Source: Pandoraea pneumonica (GTDB lineage: Bacteria; Pseudomonadota; Gammaproteobacteria; Burkholderiales; Burkholderiaceae). Taken from it: a DNA stretch of 64,000 nucleotides. Where the stretch lies: positions 124,001-188,000 of the forward strand of contig NZ_CABPSK010000007.1 of assembly GCF_902459645.1 (NCBI RefSeq), in the 5' to 3' direction. The translations under genes and the position numbers were made by a program. Each line of letters begins with the position of its first letter. The first letter of the stretch is position 1. The notes beneath the pieces were generated by a model. The model worked only from the letters and a program-made list of their open reading frames with translations. It was not told the origin of the DNA and ran no database searches. Shown piece after piece: positions 54,927 to 64,000 of the stretch.

Positions 54927-55247
54927 GATGGTTGTCTCTCTGTTGTGGATTTTTTTGTTGCGAGTGCATGGCTCGCATGGAGAGGCATCCTACGTGAGAC
55001 GATGTACGATGACAATGCCTCTTTAGGGCGTTTACGGATAATCCCTAGTGTTTTGACAGCGCAGGCATCGGCCAGCCATATGCCTTACCAGTATTGAAGT
55101 TTGCACATATTGGGAAGGATTTCCCACATGTTGCAGCGTCGCAAAGATGTCTTGTTGTATGACATCTTATATTTAGAGATTTACTGAATTTTCACGCGCC
55201 GCGGGCGTTGCACCCGACAGCTTCGACGCAAGACGAACAGGCAAGAA
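54927..55247. other. Intergenic region upstream of the hexuronate transporter
   Basis: On the minus strand TTGTCA (55011-55016), 17 bp and TAGGAT (54988-54993) form a candidate promoter for the transporter operon. Further up, a perfect 8-bp inverted repeat AAGATGTC-N9-GACATCTT (55144-55168) contains the segment TTGTATGACA, which looks like an operator of the FadR/ExuR kind. No regulator gene is present nearby. No gene is supported in this stretch. Confidence 0.4.
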
Positions 55248-55280
55248 AAAACCGCCCGGACGTTGCCGTCCGGACGGTTT
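55248..55280 (-). terminator. Rho-independent terminator of gltBD
   Basis: On the minus strand a 14-bp stem with one G-T wobble (AAACCGTCCGGACG with CGTCCGGGCGGTTT) is followed by six T residues. It lies about 90 bp after the gltD stop codon. Confidence 0.88.
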
Positions 55281-55369
55281 CTCCACAGCGACGCAGCTGC
55301 CTACGGCTGCGCCCCCTCCTCTCAAACTCAACTACACCCCGTATTTGTGGTTTTGGCAGGCAAAAACGC

Positions 55370-56836
55370 TTAGCGCGGCAGTTCCGAATGTCCCATCAGG
55401 AACTCGTCGACTGCACGGGCGCACTGACGGCCTTCGCGAATTGCCCAGACCACCAGCGACTGACCGCGACGCACGTCACCTGCCGCGAACACCTTCGGCA
55501 GATTCGTCGTGTAAGCACGCTCGCCTTCGGTCGAGGCACGCACGTTGCCGCGCGCATCCTTGTCCACGCCGAACGCGTCGAGCACGGTCTGCACCGGCGA
55601 GACGAAGCCCATCGCCAACAACACCAGATCGGCCTTCAACTCGAACTCGGAACCGGCGATTTCCTGCATCTTGCCGTCCTTCCATTCGAGGCGCACGGCG
55701 ATCAGCTTTTCGACCTTACCGTTCTTGCCTTCGAAGCGCTTCGTCGCCACCGACCAGTCACGCTCGCAACCTTCGTCATGGCTCGACGACGTGCGCAGCT
55801 TGGTCGGCCAGTACGGCCACACCATCGGCTTGTTTTCTTGCTCAGGCGGCTGCGGCAGCAGCTCGAACTGCATCACGCTCTTCGCGCCATGACGGTTCGA
55901 CGTGCCCACGCAATCCGAACCCGTGTCGCCACCACCGATCACGATCACGTTCTTGCCCGTAGCCAGCATCTGGTTCGCCAGCTTGTCGCCCGCGTTGACC
56001 TTGTTCTGCTGCGGCAGGAACTCCATCGCGTAATGCACGCCTTCGAGCTCACGGCCCGGCACCGGCAAATCGCGCGGCTGCTCCGCACCACCGGCGATGA
56101 CCACGGCGTCGAACTGCGCTTGCAGTTGATCCGGCGAAATCGTCTCTTTCGAGAAGTTGTTGATCGTTGCGTCCGGGGCATCCTTGCCGATGTACACACC
56201 GGTGCGGAAAGTCACGCCCTCGGCTTCCATCTGACGCATGCGGCGATCGATCAGCCACTTCTCCAGCTTGAAGTCGGGAATGCCATAACGCAGCAGACCA
56301 CCGACGCGATCGTTCTTTTCGAACACGGTCACGTCGTGACCGGCGCGCGCCAGTTGTTGCGCCACAGCCAAACCTGCGGGGCCCGAACCGACCACGGCGA
56401 CCGTCTTACCGGTCTTGTGCTTCGCCGGTTGCGGCTCGACCCAGCCTTCGCTCCATGCCTTGTCGATGATCGCGTGCTCGATCGACTTGATGCCCACGGC
56501 GTCGCTGTTGATGTTCAGCGTGCACGCCGCTTCACACGGCGCCGGGCAAATACGACCCGTGAATTCCGGGAAGTTGTTCGTCGAGTGCAACACAGCAATC
56601 GCCGACTTCCAATCCTGGCGATACACCAGATCGTTGAAGTCAGGAATGATGTTGTTGACCGGGCAACCGTTGTTGCAGAACGGGATGCCGCAATCCATGC
56701 AGCGTGCGCCCTGAACTTTTGCCTGATCGTCGGAGAGCGCGAGCACGAACTCCTTGTAATGCTTAACCCGTGCCAGCGGTGCTTCGTACGACTCGCTCTG
56801 GCGCTCGAATTCGAGAAAACCTGTGACCTTGCCCAT
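55370..56836 (-). CDS. gltD: Glutamate synthase small (beta) subunit
   Basis: A 488-residue NADPH-binding flavoprotein that feeds electrons to GltB. The N-terminal iron-sulfur region has [17 protein letters not shown] and [13 protein letters not shown]. The FAD site is [19 protein letters not shown] and the NADPH site [13 protein letters not shown]. The C-terminal ATNLPK-like [16 protein letters not shown] is typical. It follows gltB by 96 bp. Confidence 0.96.
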   Translation of the reverse strand: MGKVTGFLEFERQSESYEAPLARVKHYKEFVLALSDDQAKVQGARCMDCGIPFCNNGCPVNNIIPDFNDLVYRQDWKSAIAVLHSTNNFPEFTGRICPAPCEAACTLNINSDAVGIKSIEHAIIDKAWSEGWVEPQPAKHKTGKTVAVVGSGPAGLAVAQQLARAGHDVTVFEKNDRVGGLLRYGIPDFKLEKWLIDRRMRQMEAEGVTFRTGVYIGKDAPDATINNFSKETISPDQLQAQFDAVVIAGGAEQPRDLPVPGRELEGVHYAMEFLPQQNKVNAGDKLANQMLATGKNVIVIGGGDTGSDCVGTSNRHGAKSVMQFELLPQPPEQENKPMVWPYWPTKLRTSSSHDEGCERDWSVATKRFEGKNGKVEKLIAVRLEWKDGKMQEIAGSEFELKADLVLLAMGFVSPVQTVLDAFGVDKDARGNVRASTEGERAYTTNLPKVFAAGDVRRGQSLVVWAIREGRQCARAVDEFLMGHSELPR

Positions 56837-56932
56837 GTTTCTTCAGTCGGAAAGTTTTGTGGTTACCGTGCCTCACCCGCGCGCGGCACGCCGACAGGGC
56901 CCTCACCCTGTGACGTGACCGCGCAAACGGCT

Positions 56933-59900
56933 TCAGGCCGCCAGTGCTTGTTTGTCGTTTGCCTTGGCCATCTCGCCAAGGGCACGCTTGTATTCGCTCG
57001 GGAACACCTTCACGAACTTGCGGCGGGCGCTGTCCCAGTCTTCGAGCAACGCCTTCGCGCGCGTCGAACCGGTGTACTGGAAGTGACGCTCGATCAGCTC
57101 ACGCAACAACGCTTCGTCGGTCTGGCCGCGATGCCACAGGCCCTGACTCACCGTGCGCTCCTGCTCACCGTGCGGCAGCACCGGATCGAGTGCGACCATC
57201 GCCGTGTTGCACTTGGCGGCGAAGGTGTTGTCGGCGTCATAGATGTACGCCACGCCACCCGACATCCCTGCCGCGAAGTTGCGGCCGGTCTCGCCCAGCA
57301 CGACTACCGTGCCGCCGGTCATGTATTCGCAACCGTGATCGCCCGTGCCTTCGACAACCGCCGTCGCGCCCGAGTTACGCACGCAGAAACGCTCGCCGGC
57401 CACGCCGTTGAAGAACGCTTCACCTTCGATCGCGCCGATCATCACGGTGTTACCCACGATGATGTTGTCCTCGGCATCGCCGCGGAAGTCGTTGGTCGGA
57501 CGCACGATGATGCGGCCGCCCGACAAGCCCTTGCCCACGTAGTCGTTACCGTCGCCCACGAGGTCGAGCGTGATACCGCGTGCGAGGAACGCACCGAAGC
57601 TCTGACCTGCCGTGCCCTTCAATTGCACGTGGATCGTGTCGTCCGGCAACCCGTCGTGACCGTAGCGCTTGGCGACTTCACCCGAGAGCATCGCGCCGAC
57701 CGTGCGGTTACGGTTGCGCACCGGCTGGATGAACGAGACGTGCTCGCCCTTGTCCAGCGCCGGCAGTGCTTTTTCGATCAGTGCGTGATCGAGGGCGTGT
57801 GCCAAGCCGTGATCTTGCGACTCGACGTGCAGACGCGACACCGTGTCTTCGACTTCCGGCAGGTAGAAGATGCGCGAGAAATCGAGCCCCTTCGCCTTCC
57901 AGTGCTCCACGCCAGCCTTGGTGTTGAGCAGATCGGCGCGGCCAATCAGGTCGTCGAACTTCGAGATGCCCAGTTGCGCCATGATTTCGCGCACTTCCTC
58001 GGCCACGAAGAAGAAGTAATTGACGACGTGTTCCGGCTTGCCTTGGAATTTCTTGCGCAGCACCGGATCTTGCGTTGCCACACCGACCGGGCACGTATTC
58101 AGATGGCACTTGCGCATCATGATGCAGCCCTCGACGACGAGCGGAGCCGTCGCGAAGCCGAATTCATCGGCACCGAGCAGCGCACCGATCACCACGTCGC
58201 GGCCGGTCTTCATCTGACCGTCGGCCTGCACGCGGATACGGCCGCGCAGACGGTTGAGCACCAGCGTTTGCTGCGTCTCGGCCAAGCCCAGTTCCCACGG
58301 CGAGCCAGCGTACTTCACCGACGACAGCGGCGAAGCGCCCGTGCCGCCATCATGACCGGCGATCACCACGTGATCGGCCTTGGCCTTGGCAACACCGGCA
58401 GCCACCGTGCCCACACCCACTTCGGACACGAGCTTCACCGAGATCGACGACGAGGCGTTCACGTTCTTCAAATCGTGAATGAGCTGCGCCAGATCTTCAA
58501 TCGAGTAAATGTCATGGTGCGGCGGCGGCGAAATCAGACCCACGCCCGGCACCGAGTAACGCAGCTTGCCGATGTACTCGGTCACCTTGTGACCCGGCAA
58601 TTGACCGCCTTCACCCGGCTTTGCGCCCTGCGCCATCTTGATCTGAATCTGATCGGCCGAGACGAGGTAGTCGGCCGTCACACCGAAGCGGCCCGAGGCC
58701 ACTTGTTTGATGCGCGAGCGCAGCGAATCGCCGTCTTGCAGTTCGATGTCGGCTTCGATGACGTCGTGACCGACGATCGATGCGAGCGACTCGCCCTTCT
58801 TGATCGGAATGCCCTTGAGCTCGTTGCGATAACGGCGCGGATCTTCACCGCCCTCACCCGTGTTCGACTTGCCGCCGATACGGTTCATCGCGACGGCCAG
58901 CGTGGCGTGCGCTTCGGTCGAAATCGAACCGAGCGACATTGCGCCCGTGGCGAAACGCTTCACGATGTCCTTGGCCGATTCCACTTGATCGAGCGGAATG
59001 GCGCGCTGCGGATCGACGCGGAACTCGAACAGACCGCGCAGCGTCATGTGGCGCTTGCTCTGGTCGTTGATGAGGTTCGCGTATTCCTTGTACGTCTGGT
59101 ACGAGTTCGAACGGGTCGAGTGCTGGAGCTTGGCGATCGCGTCCGGCGTCCACATGTGGTCTTCGCCACGAATGCGGAACGCGTACTCGCCACCGGCGTC
59201 GAGCATGTTTGAGAGCACCGGGTTGTCGCCGAACGCCTCACGGTGCAGACGCACCGCTTCCTCGGCCACTTCGAAGATGCCGATACCGCCGACGTTCGAC
59301 GCCGTGCCTTGGAAGTACTTCTTGACCAGTTCTTGCGACAGGCCGATCGCTTCGAAGATCTGCGCACCCGTGTACGACATGTACGTCGAGATGCCCATCT
59401 TCGACATGACCTTGTGCAGGCCCTTGCCCACAGCCTTGACGAAGTGCTTGACGGCCTTCTCGGGCGTCAGGTCGCCGCCTTGCTTGCGGGCGATCTGCGC
59501 GAGGGTTTCCATCGCGAGGTACGGGTGCACGGCTTCGGCACCGTAACCGGCGAGCAGCGCGAAGTGATGCACTTCACGCGCGGAGCCGGTTTCCACGACC
59601 AGACCCGTGCTCGTGCGCAGGCCTTGTGCGACCAGATGCTGATGCACGGCCGACGTAGCGAGCAGCGCAGGCATAGCGACTTGCTCGCGGTTCGTCAGAC
59701 GGTCGGAGACGATCAGGATGTTGTAGCCCGACTTCACCGCATCGACGGCTTCGGCGCACAGCGAGGCGAGGCGAGCTTCGATGCCTTCCTTGCCCCAGGC
59801 GACCGGGTAGCAAATGTTCAACTCGTACGAGCGGAATTTGCCGCCGGTGTACTTGTCGATGTGGCGGATCTTCGAGATTTCCTTGAAGTCCAGCACCGGC

Positions 59901-61666
59901 TGCGACACTTCGAGACGCATCGGCGGGTTGATGTTGTTCGTGTCGAGCAGGTTCGGCTTCGGACCGATGAACGACACCAGCGACATCACCATGTTTTCAC
60001 GGATCGGGTCGATCGGCGGGTTCGTCACCTGCGCGAACAGCTGGCGGAAGTAGTGATAGAGCGTCTTGTTCTTGTTGCTCATGACCGCGAGCGGGCTGTC
60101 GTTGCCCATCGAGCCCACGGCTTCTTCACCGTTGATCGCCATCGGCGTCATCAACAGCTTCACTTCTTCCTGCGTGTAACCGAAGGCCTGCTGCAAATCG
60201 ATGAGCGGCGTGGCGGTGTCGTGATGCACACCGGCCTCTTCCACCTTCGGCTCGATCTCGTCGAGCTTGATGCGCACGGCATCGATCCAGCTCTTGTACG
60301 GCTTCGCGTTGGCGAGGTTGTCCTTGAGTTCCTTGTCGTCGATGATGCGGCCTTGTTCCATGTCGATCAGGAACATCTTGCCCGGTTGCAGGCGCCACTT
60401 CTTGACGATCTTCGACTCGGGAATCGGCAGCACGCCCGACTCGGAAGCCAGAATGACCATGTCGTCGTCGGTGATGACATAGCGCGCCGGACGCAGACCG
60501 TTACGGTCGAGCGTCGCGCCGATCTGACGGCCGTCGGTGAACGCGATGGCGGCGGGGCCGTCCCACGGCTCCATCATTGCGGCGTGGTATTCGTAGAACG
60601 CGCGGCGGTTCTCGTCCATCAGCGTGTGCTGTTCCCAGGCTTCCGGGATCATCATCATCATCGCGTGGGCGAGCGGGTAGCCGGCCATCGTGAGCATTTC
60701 GAGGCAGTTGTCGAACGATGCGGTGTCCGACTGGCCCGGATAGATCAGCGGCCACAGCTTTTGCAGATCGCTGCCGAGCACGGCCGACGAAATGGCGCCG
60801 GTGCGGGCGTTGATCCAGTTCACGTTGCCCTTCACGGTGTTGATTTCACCGTTGTGCGCCACCATGCGGTACGGGTGCGCCAGTTCCCAGGCCGGGAACG
60901 TGTTGGTCGAGAAACGTTGGTGGACGAGCGCGAGGGCGGACACGGTGCGCGGATCGGCCAGGTCGCGGTAGTAGCGGCCGACCTGATCGCACAGCAGCAG
61001 GCCCTTGTAGACGATGGTGCGCGCCGACATCGACGGCACGAAGTATTCCTTGCCGTGCTTGAGCTTGAGCGCTTGAATGCGGTGGCTCGCGGTCTTGCGA
61101 ATGACGTACAGCTTACGTTCGAGGGCGTCGGTCACCATGATGTCCTGACCGCGCCCGATGAAGATCTGGCGGATCACCGGCTCGGTGGCCTTCACGTTCG
61201 GCGACATCGGCATGTCGCGGTCGATCGCGACATCGCGCCAGCCCAGCACGACCTGGCCTTCGGCCTTCACGGTGCGCTCGAGCTCTTGTTCGCATGCGAG
61301 ACGCGACGCGTGTTCCTTCGGCAGGAAGATCATGCCCACGCCGTACTCGCCAGCCGGCGGCAGCGTGACGCCCTGACGGGCCATCTCTTCGCGGTAGAAC
61401 TGATCGGGAATCTGGAGCAGGATGCCGGCACCGTCGCCCATCAGCGGGTCGGCACCCACGGCGCCCCGGTGGTCGAGGTTCTCGAGGATCTTCAGACCCT
61501 GCTCGACGATAGCGTGGCTCTTCACGCCCTTGATATGGGCCACGAAGCCGACGCCGCAAGCATCGTGCTCATTGGCCGGGTCGTACATGCCCTGTGCGGC
61601 CGGCGCCACGTACGCCTCACCCGGCAGCGCTGCTGCCGTCGCAATCGGTTGCTGTTTCTTTTCCAC
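56933..61666 (-). CDS. gltB: Glutamate synthase large (alpha) subunit
   Basis: A 1577-residue enzyme converting glutamine and 2-oxoglutarate to two glutamates. After a 36-residue propeptide, Cys37 (in HDACGVGF) becomes the N-terminal nucleophile of the amidotransferase domain (37 to about 430). The central and FMN domains follow, with the 3Fe-4S ligands in [15 protein letters not shown]. The C-terminal part is the GXGXG beta-helix (about 1300-1520). It heads gltBD, with a good candidate promoter at 61853-61881. Confidence 0.97.
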   Translation of the reverse strand: MEKKQQPIATAAALPGEAYVAPAAQGMYDPANEHDACGVGFVAHIKGVKSHAIVEQGLKILENLDHRGAVGADPLMGDGAGILLQIPDQFYREEMARQGVTLPPAGEYGVGMIFLPKEHASRLACEQELERTVKAEGQVVLGWRDVAIDRDMPMSPNVKATEPVIRQIFIGRGQDIMVTDALERKLYVIRKTASHRIQALKLKHGKEYFVPSMSARTIVYKGLLLCDQVGRYYRDLADPRTVSALALVHQRFSTNTFPAWELAHPYRMVAHNGEINTVKGNVNWINARTGAISSAVLGSDLQKLWPLIYPGQSDTASFDNCLEMLTMAGYPLAHAMMMMIPEAWEQHTLMDENRRAFYEYHAAMMEPWDGPAAIAFTDGRQIGATLDRNGLRPARYVITDDDMVILASESGVLPIPESKIVKKWRLQPGKMFLIDMEQGRIIDDKELKDNLANAKPYKSWIDAVRIKLDEIEPKVEEAGVHHDTATPLIDLQQAFGYTQEEVKLLMTPMAINGEEAVGSMGNDSPLAVMSNKNKTLYHYFRQLFAQVTNPPIDPIRENMVMSLVSFIGPKPNLLDTNNINPPMRLEVSQPVLDFKEISKIRHIDKYTGGKFRSYELNICYPVAWGKEGIEARLASLCAEAVDAVKSGYNILIVSDRLTNREQVAMPALLATSAVHQHLVAQGLRTSTGLVVETGSAREVHHFALLAGYGAEAVHPYLAMETLAQIARKQGGDLTPEKAVKHFVKAVGKGLHKVMSKMGISTYMSYTGAQIFEAIGLSQELVKKYFQGTASNVGGIGIFEVAEEAVRLHREAFGDNPVLSNMLDAGGEYAFRIRGEDHMWTPDAIAKLQHSTRSNSYQTYKEYANLINDQSKRHMTLRGLFEFRVDPQRAIPLDQVESAKDIVKRFATGAMSLGSISTEAHATLAVAMNRIGGKSNTGEGGEDPRRYRNELKGIPIKKGESLASIVGHDVIEADIELQDGDSLRSRIKQVASGRFGVTADYLVSADQIQIKMAQGAKPGEGGQLPGHKVTEYIGKLRYSVPGVGLISPPPHHDIYSIEDLAQLIHDLKNVNASSSISVKLVSEVGVGTVAAGVAKAKADHVVIAGHDGGTGASPLSSVKYAGSPWELGLAETQQTLVLNRLRGRIRVQADGQMKTGRDVVIGALLGADEFGFATAPLVVEGCIMMRKCHLNTCPVGVATQDPVLRKKFQGKPEHVVNYFFFVAEEVREIMAQLGISKFDDLIGRADLLNTKAGVEHWKAKGLDFSRIFYLPEVEDTVSRLHVESQDHGLAHALDHALIEKALPALDKGEHVSFIQPVRNRNRTVGAMLSGEVAKRYGHDGLPDDTIHVQLKGTAGQSFGAFLARGITLDLVGDGNDYVGKGLSGGRIIVRPTNDFRGDAEDNIIVGNTVMIGAIEGEAFFNGVAGERFCVRNSGATAVVEGTGDHGCEYMTGGTVVVLGETGRNFAAGMSGGVAYIYDADNTFAAKCNTAMVALDPVLPHGEQERTVSQGLWHRGQTDEALLRELIERHFQYTGSTRAKALLEDWDSARRKFVKVFPSEYKRALGEMAKANDKQALAA

Positions 61667-61852
61667 GAGTTACACCGTCTCTTGGCGAGGCCGCCGCGCG
61701 CATGCTCGTCACGGTCGGCCGGGTTAAGTGGGGGTTGGCCGGGCAGGCCAGGGCTGCGGTCTCGCACTCGTCGAAGGTCATTCTCGGGTGTCGCCACAGA
61801 TACCGACTCAGTGCGCACGGTTTTGCGCATCGCACCAATCGGCCGAAGTTGG

Positions 61853-61881
61853 AATATACGCTATGGAATTCACATTGACAA
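61853..61881 (-). promoter_or_regulatory. Candidate gltBD promoter
   Basis: On the minus strand TTGTCA (61876-61881), 17 bp and TATATT (61853-61858) form a strong sigma70-like promoter. It would give a 5' untranslated leader of about 180 nt before gltB; I see no known riboswitch in that leader. Confidence 0.6.
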
Positions 61882-61893
61882 AATATTTTAATA

Positions 61894-61953
61894 GGGTCAG
61901 ATTCCATTTAAAAACCGCACCAAAAGCAGGCTTGTTTTTATTGGGGTCAGATT
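61894..61953 (+). repeat. Direct repeat of GGGTCAGATT, RAYT/IS200-like flank
   Basis: GGGTCAGATT occurs at 61894-61903 and again at 61944-61953, 50 bp apart, each preceded by a T/A-rich run. This phrase often borders IS200-like/RAYT transposase genes in Proteobacteria (from memory). Both copies lie between gltB and the transposase at 62058; the first is only 12 bp from the gltBD -35 box. Confidence 0.6.
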
Positions 61954-62013
61954 AATTTCACTGAAATACCGGGCGGCGTAATTTTGTTGAATTTCAAGCA
62001 GTTGGGGAAGTTT

Positions 62014-62035
62014 GACGGACCCGAGCGGGTCCGTC
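62014..62035. repeat. Perfect palindrome beside the RAYT gene (REP-like)
   Basis: GACGGACCCG-AG-CGGGTCCGTC is a perfect 10-bp inverted repeat with a 2-base loop, 22 bp beyond the transposase stop codon. No T-tract follows on either strand, so it is not a standard terminator. REP palindromes are the known substrates of RAYT enzymes, which makes this a candidate REP element. Confidence 0.5.
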
Positions 62036-62057
62036 GTGCGGTGGGTTTAGCAGGACT

Positions 62058-62759
62058 TCACAGGGTGTCGGATGCCGATTTACGTGGACGGCCACGCGTG
62101 AGTGGACTCACTCGGCGATTCGCGGCGAGCGACATACGCGCCTGATATTCAGGGCCACCCAAGAGCCAGCCCTTCTGTGTCGCTGTACGCAATGCGTCCA
62201 CTTCATAAGGCGGCAGCGGGATCGAGAACCCCTCCGCGTAGGCGCGCTGCCGCTCGAACGGCGTATTGCCCAGTGCCCAGTACAACGCATGATCGGTCAC
62301 CAGGCTGTCGACGGTCAGGCCCACGTGATGGTTGTAACTCGACCACACATAGTTGCCCGGGGCGTCGACCAGCCCGGCGCGTACCGGGTTGAGCTCGACG
62401 TAGCGGCTCGCGAGCAGCAGGTAGTGCTCGGCTTCGATCACCGTGGCACGGTAGCGACCCTCCCAGAGGGTGCCGGTGCGCTGGTGCCGCCGATTGAAAT
62501 ACAACACGTAGTAGCGACCCACCGCCTGAAGCGTGGCGGGCAGGCTTCGCTCGTCCGTGGGCGTGGCGACCAGATGCAGGTGGTTCGGCATCATGCACCA
62601 CGCATGAATCGCCAACCCATGCGCTCGTGCGGCGTCGCGCAGACGGTCGTGAAATACGCGCCGATCTTCGTCGTCCACGAAGATGGCTTGTCGGTTGTTG
62701 CCGCGCAGAATCACATGCTGCGGCTGACGGGGAATAAAGAGTCTTGGTAATCGGGCCAT
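62058..62759 (-). CDS. REP-associated tyrosine transposase (RAYT, Y1 family)
   Basis: A 233-residue IS200-like Y1 HUH nuclease. The HUH metal motif is HLHL (in MMPNHLHLVATP); the catalytic Tyr is probably in AVGRYYVLYFN. RTGTLWEGRYRATVIEAEHYLLLASRYVELNPVRAGLV and WSSYNHH are RAYT signatures. The C-terminus is basic (TRGRPRKSASDTL). The gene is full length and no inverted repeats of an insertion sequence flank it, as expected for a domesticated RAYT. Confidence 0.9.
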   Translation of the reverse strand: MARLPRLFIPRQPQHVILRGNNRQAIFVDDEDRRVFHDRLRDAARAHGLAIHAWCMMPNHLHLVATPTDERSLPATLQAVGRYYVLYFNRRHQRTGTLWEGRYRATVIEAEHYLLLASRYVELNPVRAGLVDAPGNYVWSSYNHHVGLTVDSLVTDHALYWALGNTPFERQRAYAEGFSIPLPPYEVDALRTATQKGWLLGGPEYQARMSLAANRRVSPLTRGRPRKSASDTL

Positions 62760-62889
62760 GCGAATTCAAATGTAATGCTTTAAAGCTCGATATCACGATT
62801 CGCGAGGAAGTTTCGACACCGAAAACCTCTTTAAATACTGATATCTAGCCAATTCCCTTTGATTCGTACAAAAACTCTAGATTCGACGA

Positions 62890-62917
62890 TTGCGCCGAGA
62901 GACCGCTAGCGCATAAT
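62890..62917 (+). promoter_or_regulatory. Candidate promoter of the ompW-like gene
   Basis: TTGCGC (62890-62895), 16 bp and CATAAT (62912-62917) stand about 40 bp upstream of the start codon. An A/T-rich AAATAAATAAAT run and a GGGAGGA ribosome site lie between promoter and ATG. Confidence 0.45.
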
Positions 62918-62957
62918 GCATCGAAAAATAAATAAATAATCTTGGGAGGATAGACAA

Positions 62958-63806
62958 ATGACAACTCGGACCTACCGGTCCGCAGCGTGCTTATGCGCGC
63001 TCGGTATCGGCATATCTCTGGCGTCCACCAGCGCCACAGCACAACAAGCCGGCGACAACGTCGTCAACCTCGGGTGGTTCCACATCGCGCCGCAAGACTC
63101 TAGCAAGCCGATGACCACCAGCACCAATCAAGAGGGCATCACCCCAACCCTCGTACCGGCAAGCTTCACTTCGCCCGGCTCAGGCGCGAAGGTCAGCAAT
63201 GCCGACACGCTCGGGCTGGTGTTCACCCACTTCGTCACCGACAACATCGCGGTGCAAACCGTTGCCGGCGTCCCTGCCAAATTTAAGCTCACCGGCGAGG
63301 GCGTGATTGCACCCCCGGGTCTTGCTGGCGCGCTCACGAGTATCGACCTCGGCGCGGCGCAAAACAACCCGATTGTGCAAAGCGTTCGACAATGGAGTCC
63401 GGCGCTGGTGTTTCAGTATTACTTCGGTCAGGCCAATTCGACCTGGCGCCCTTTTCTCGGAGTCGGCGTGAGCTATACATTCTTTACGAATGTCAGCCTC
63501 AATCCGAATTTCGAATCGGCGCTGAATCAAAACTTCGGCAGCGTGCTCGCTTTTACTTCCGGACATAACGGTCCGACGAGTGTAGAAGCCAAATCGTCGG
63601 CGTCGTGGCAGCCGGTACTCAACGCCGGCTTCTCATACGCTTTCACCAAGCACTGGGTCGCCAGCGCATCGGTTTCCTACATTCCGCTCAAGACAACCGC
63701 CAACATCAAAATCAAGGCACAAGACGGCACGGTGCTCGCGTCGTCCGATGCGGAAATCAAACTGAATCCGATTGTGACCTTCGTCTCGCTCGGCTACAAG
63801 TTCTAA
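62958..63806 (+). CDS. OmpW-family outer-membrane protein
   Basis: A 282-residue outer-membrane protein. A signal peptide ends at TSATA|QQAGDN. The mature part follows the OmpW pattern of a small eight-stranded barrel for hydrophobic compounds: VVNLGWFHIAP near the start, FTHFVTDNIAVQTVAG, WSPALVFQYYFG, RPFLGVGVSYTFF and a C-terminal Phe (SLGYKF). It is longer than E. coli OmpW (about 210 residues) because of inserted loops at about 25-60 and 175-200. Single gene with its own promoter and terminator. Confidence 0.88.
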   Translation: MTTRTYRSAACLCALGIGISLASTSATAQQAGDNVVNLGWFHIAPQDSSKPMTTSTNQEGITPTLVPASFTSPGSGAKVSNADTLGLVFTHFVTDNIAVQTVAGVPAKFKLTGEGVIAPPGLAGALTSIDLGAAQNNPIVQSVRQWSPALVFQYYFGQANSTWRPFLGVGVSYTFFTNVSLNPNFESALNQNFGSVLAFTSGHNGPTSVEAKSSASWQPVLNAGFSYAFTKHWVASASVSYIPLKTTANIKIKAQDGTVLASSDAEIKLNPIVTFVSLGYKF

Positions 63807-63864
63807 ACCCAACCTGCGGGACGCTAATTGCGTCGGTAATATCGGACTCCACAGGTTTTTTCCT

Positions 63865-63900
63865 AAAGCGTGCCTGACGTATAAAGGCACGCTTTTCTTT
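63865..63900 (+). terminator. Rho-independent terminator of the ompW-like gene
   Basis: The 10-bp stem AAAGCGTGCC/GGCACGCTTT with a 10-base loop is followed by a T-rich tract, 58 bp after the stop codon. The last 100 bases of the window show no further feature. Confidence 0.85.
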
Positions 63901-64000
63901 CGTCCAGCGCTTTTTTCTAAGGGCATTCCATGAGTCGATGCGTGGAAACAACACCTTTAGAGCGACACCTCCAGTCTCCTGCTACCCGTGAATTTCCACG

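Noticed and set aside
55208-59212. 1334-codon plus-strand open frame antisense to gltB and gltD
   Set aside because: It mirrors the gltB/gltD reading frames, is rich in Arg, His and Ala, and shows no domain; long antisense frames are common at this GC content.

Overview
The window looks like a chromosomal segment of a high-GC betaproteobacterium of the family Burkholderiaceae, with a Pandoraea/Burkholderia-type gene order. The evidence is the mla - ABC - ibaG - murA - hisGD..CB - marC - hisHAFIE - hinT - tatABC order, the petABC-sspAB block, a Burkholderia-type porin and the RAYT transposase next to gltBD. Genus assignment is inference; I ran no search.

Region 1 (about 0.9-16.3 kb) is an accessory aromatic-catabolism locus. 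It holds a divergent MFS transporter, two class III (LigB/LigZ/DesZ-type) extradiol dioxygenases, two Rieske oxygenases of the phthalate 4,5-dioxygenase/LigX kind with one FMN/[2Fe-2S] reductase, and a LigY/LigJ-type amidohydrolase. It also holds three tandem RraA-family (HMG/CHA aldolase-like) proteins, an aldehyde dehydrogenase, an HD-domain protein with a PhnZ-like metal-site pattern, a CobW-type metallochaperone and a GntR/FCD regulator. Five 13-bp palindromes of the form GCATA-N3-TATG(C/T) lie on or beside candidate sigma70 promoters of the transporter, the dioxygenase-aldolase operon, the Rieske operon, cobW and gntR. This reads as one regulon. The likely chemistry is hydroxylation or O-demethylation, then extradiol ring opening, hydrolysis or hydration, and aldol cleavage towards pyruvate. 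The substrate, possibly a methoxylated or biaryl lignin-type acid, cannot be read from the sequence.

Region 2 (16.4-23.5 kb) is housekeeping: tRNA-Thr(UGU), sspAB, the cytochrome bc1 operon petABC, mscL, a Nif3-like protein and a membrane-anchored HtrA protease. Region 3 (23.5-42.5 kb) lies almost entirely on the minus strand: tatABC, hinT, the histidine operon, murA/ibaG, an ABC-2 exporter and the complete mlaFEDACB phospholipid-transport operon.

Region 4 (42.7-55 kb) has a GNAT acetyltransferase, the TPP-riboswitch-controlled thiOSGE operon, a BacA/YddA-like ABC transporter, a divergent SDR lacking the usual catalytic Tyr, an MFS transporter, and a hexuronate oxidation operon (transporter, uronate dehydrogenase, lactonase). 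Region 5 (55.2-64 kb) contains gltBD, a RAYT (Y1) transposase with a nearby perfect palindrome and a direct repeat, and an OmpW-family outer-membrane protein.
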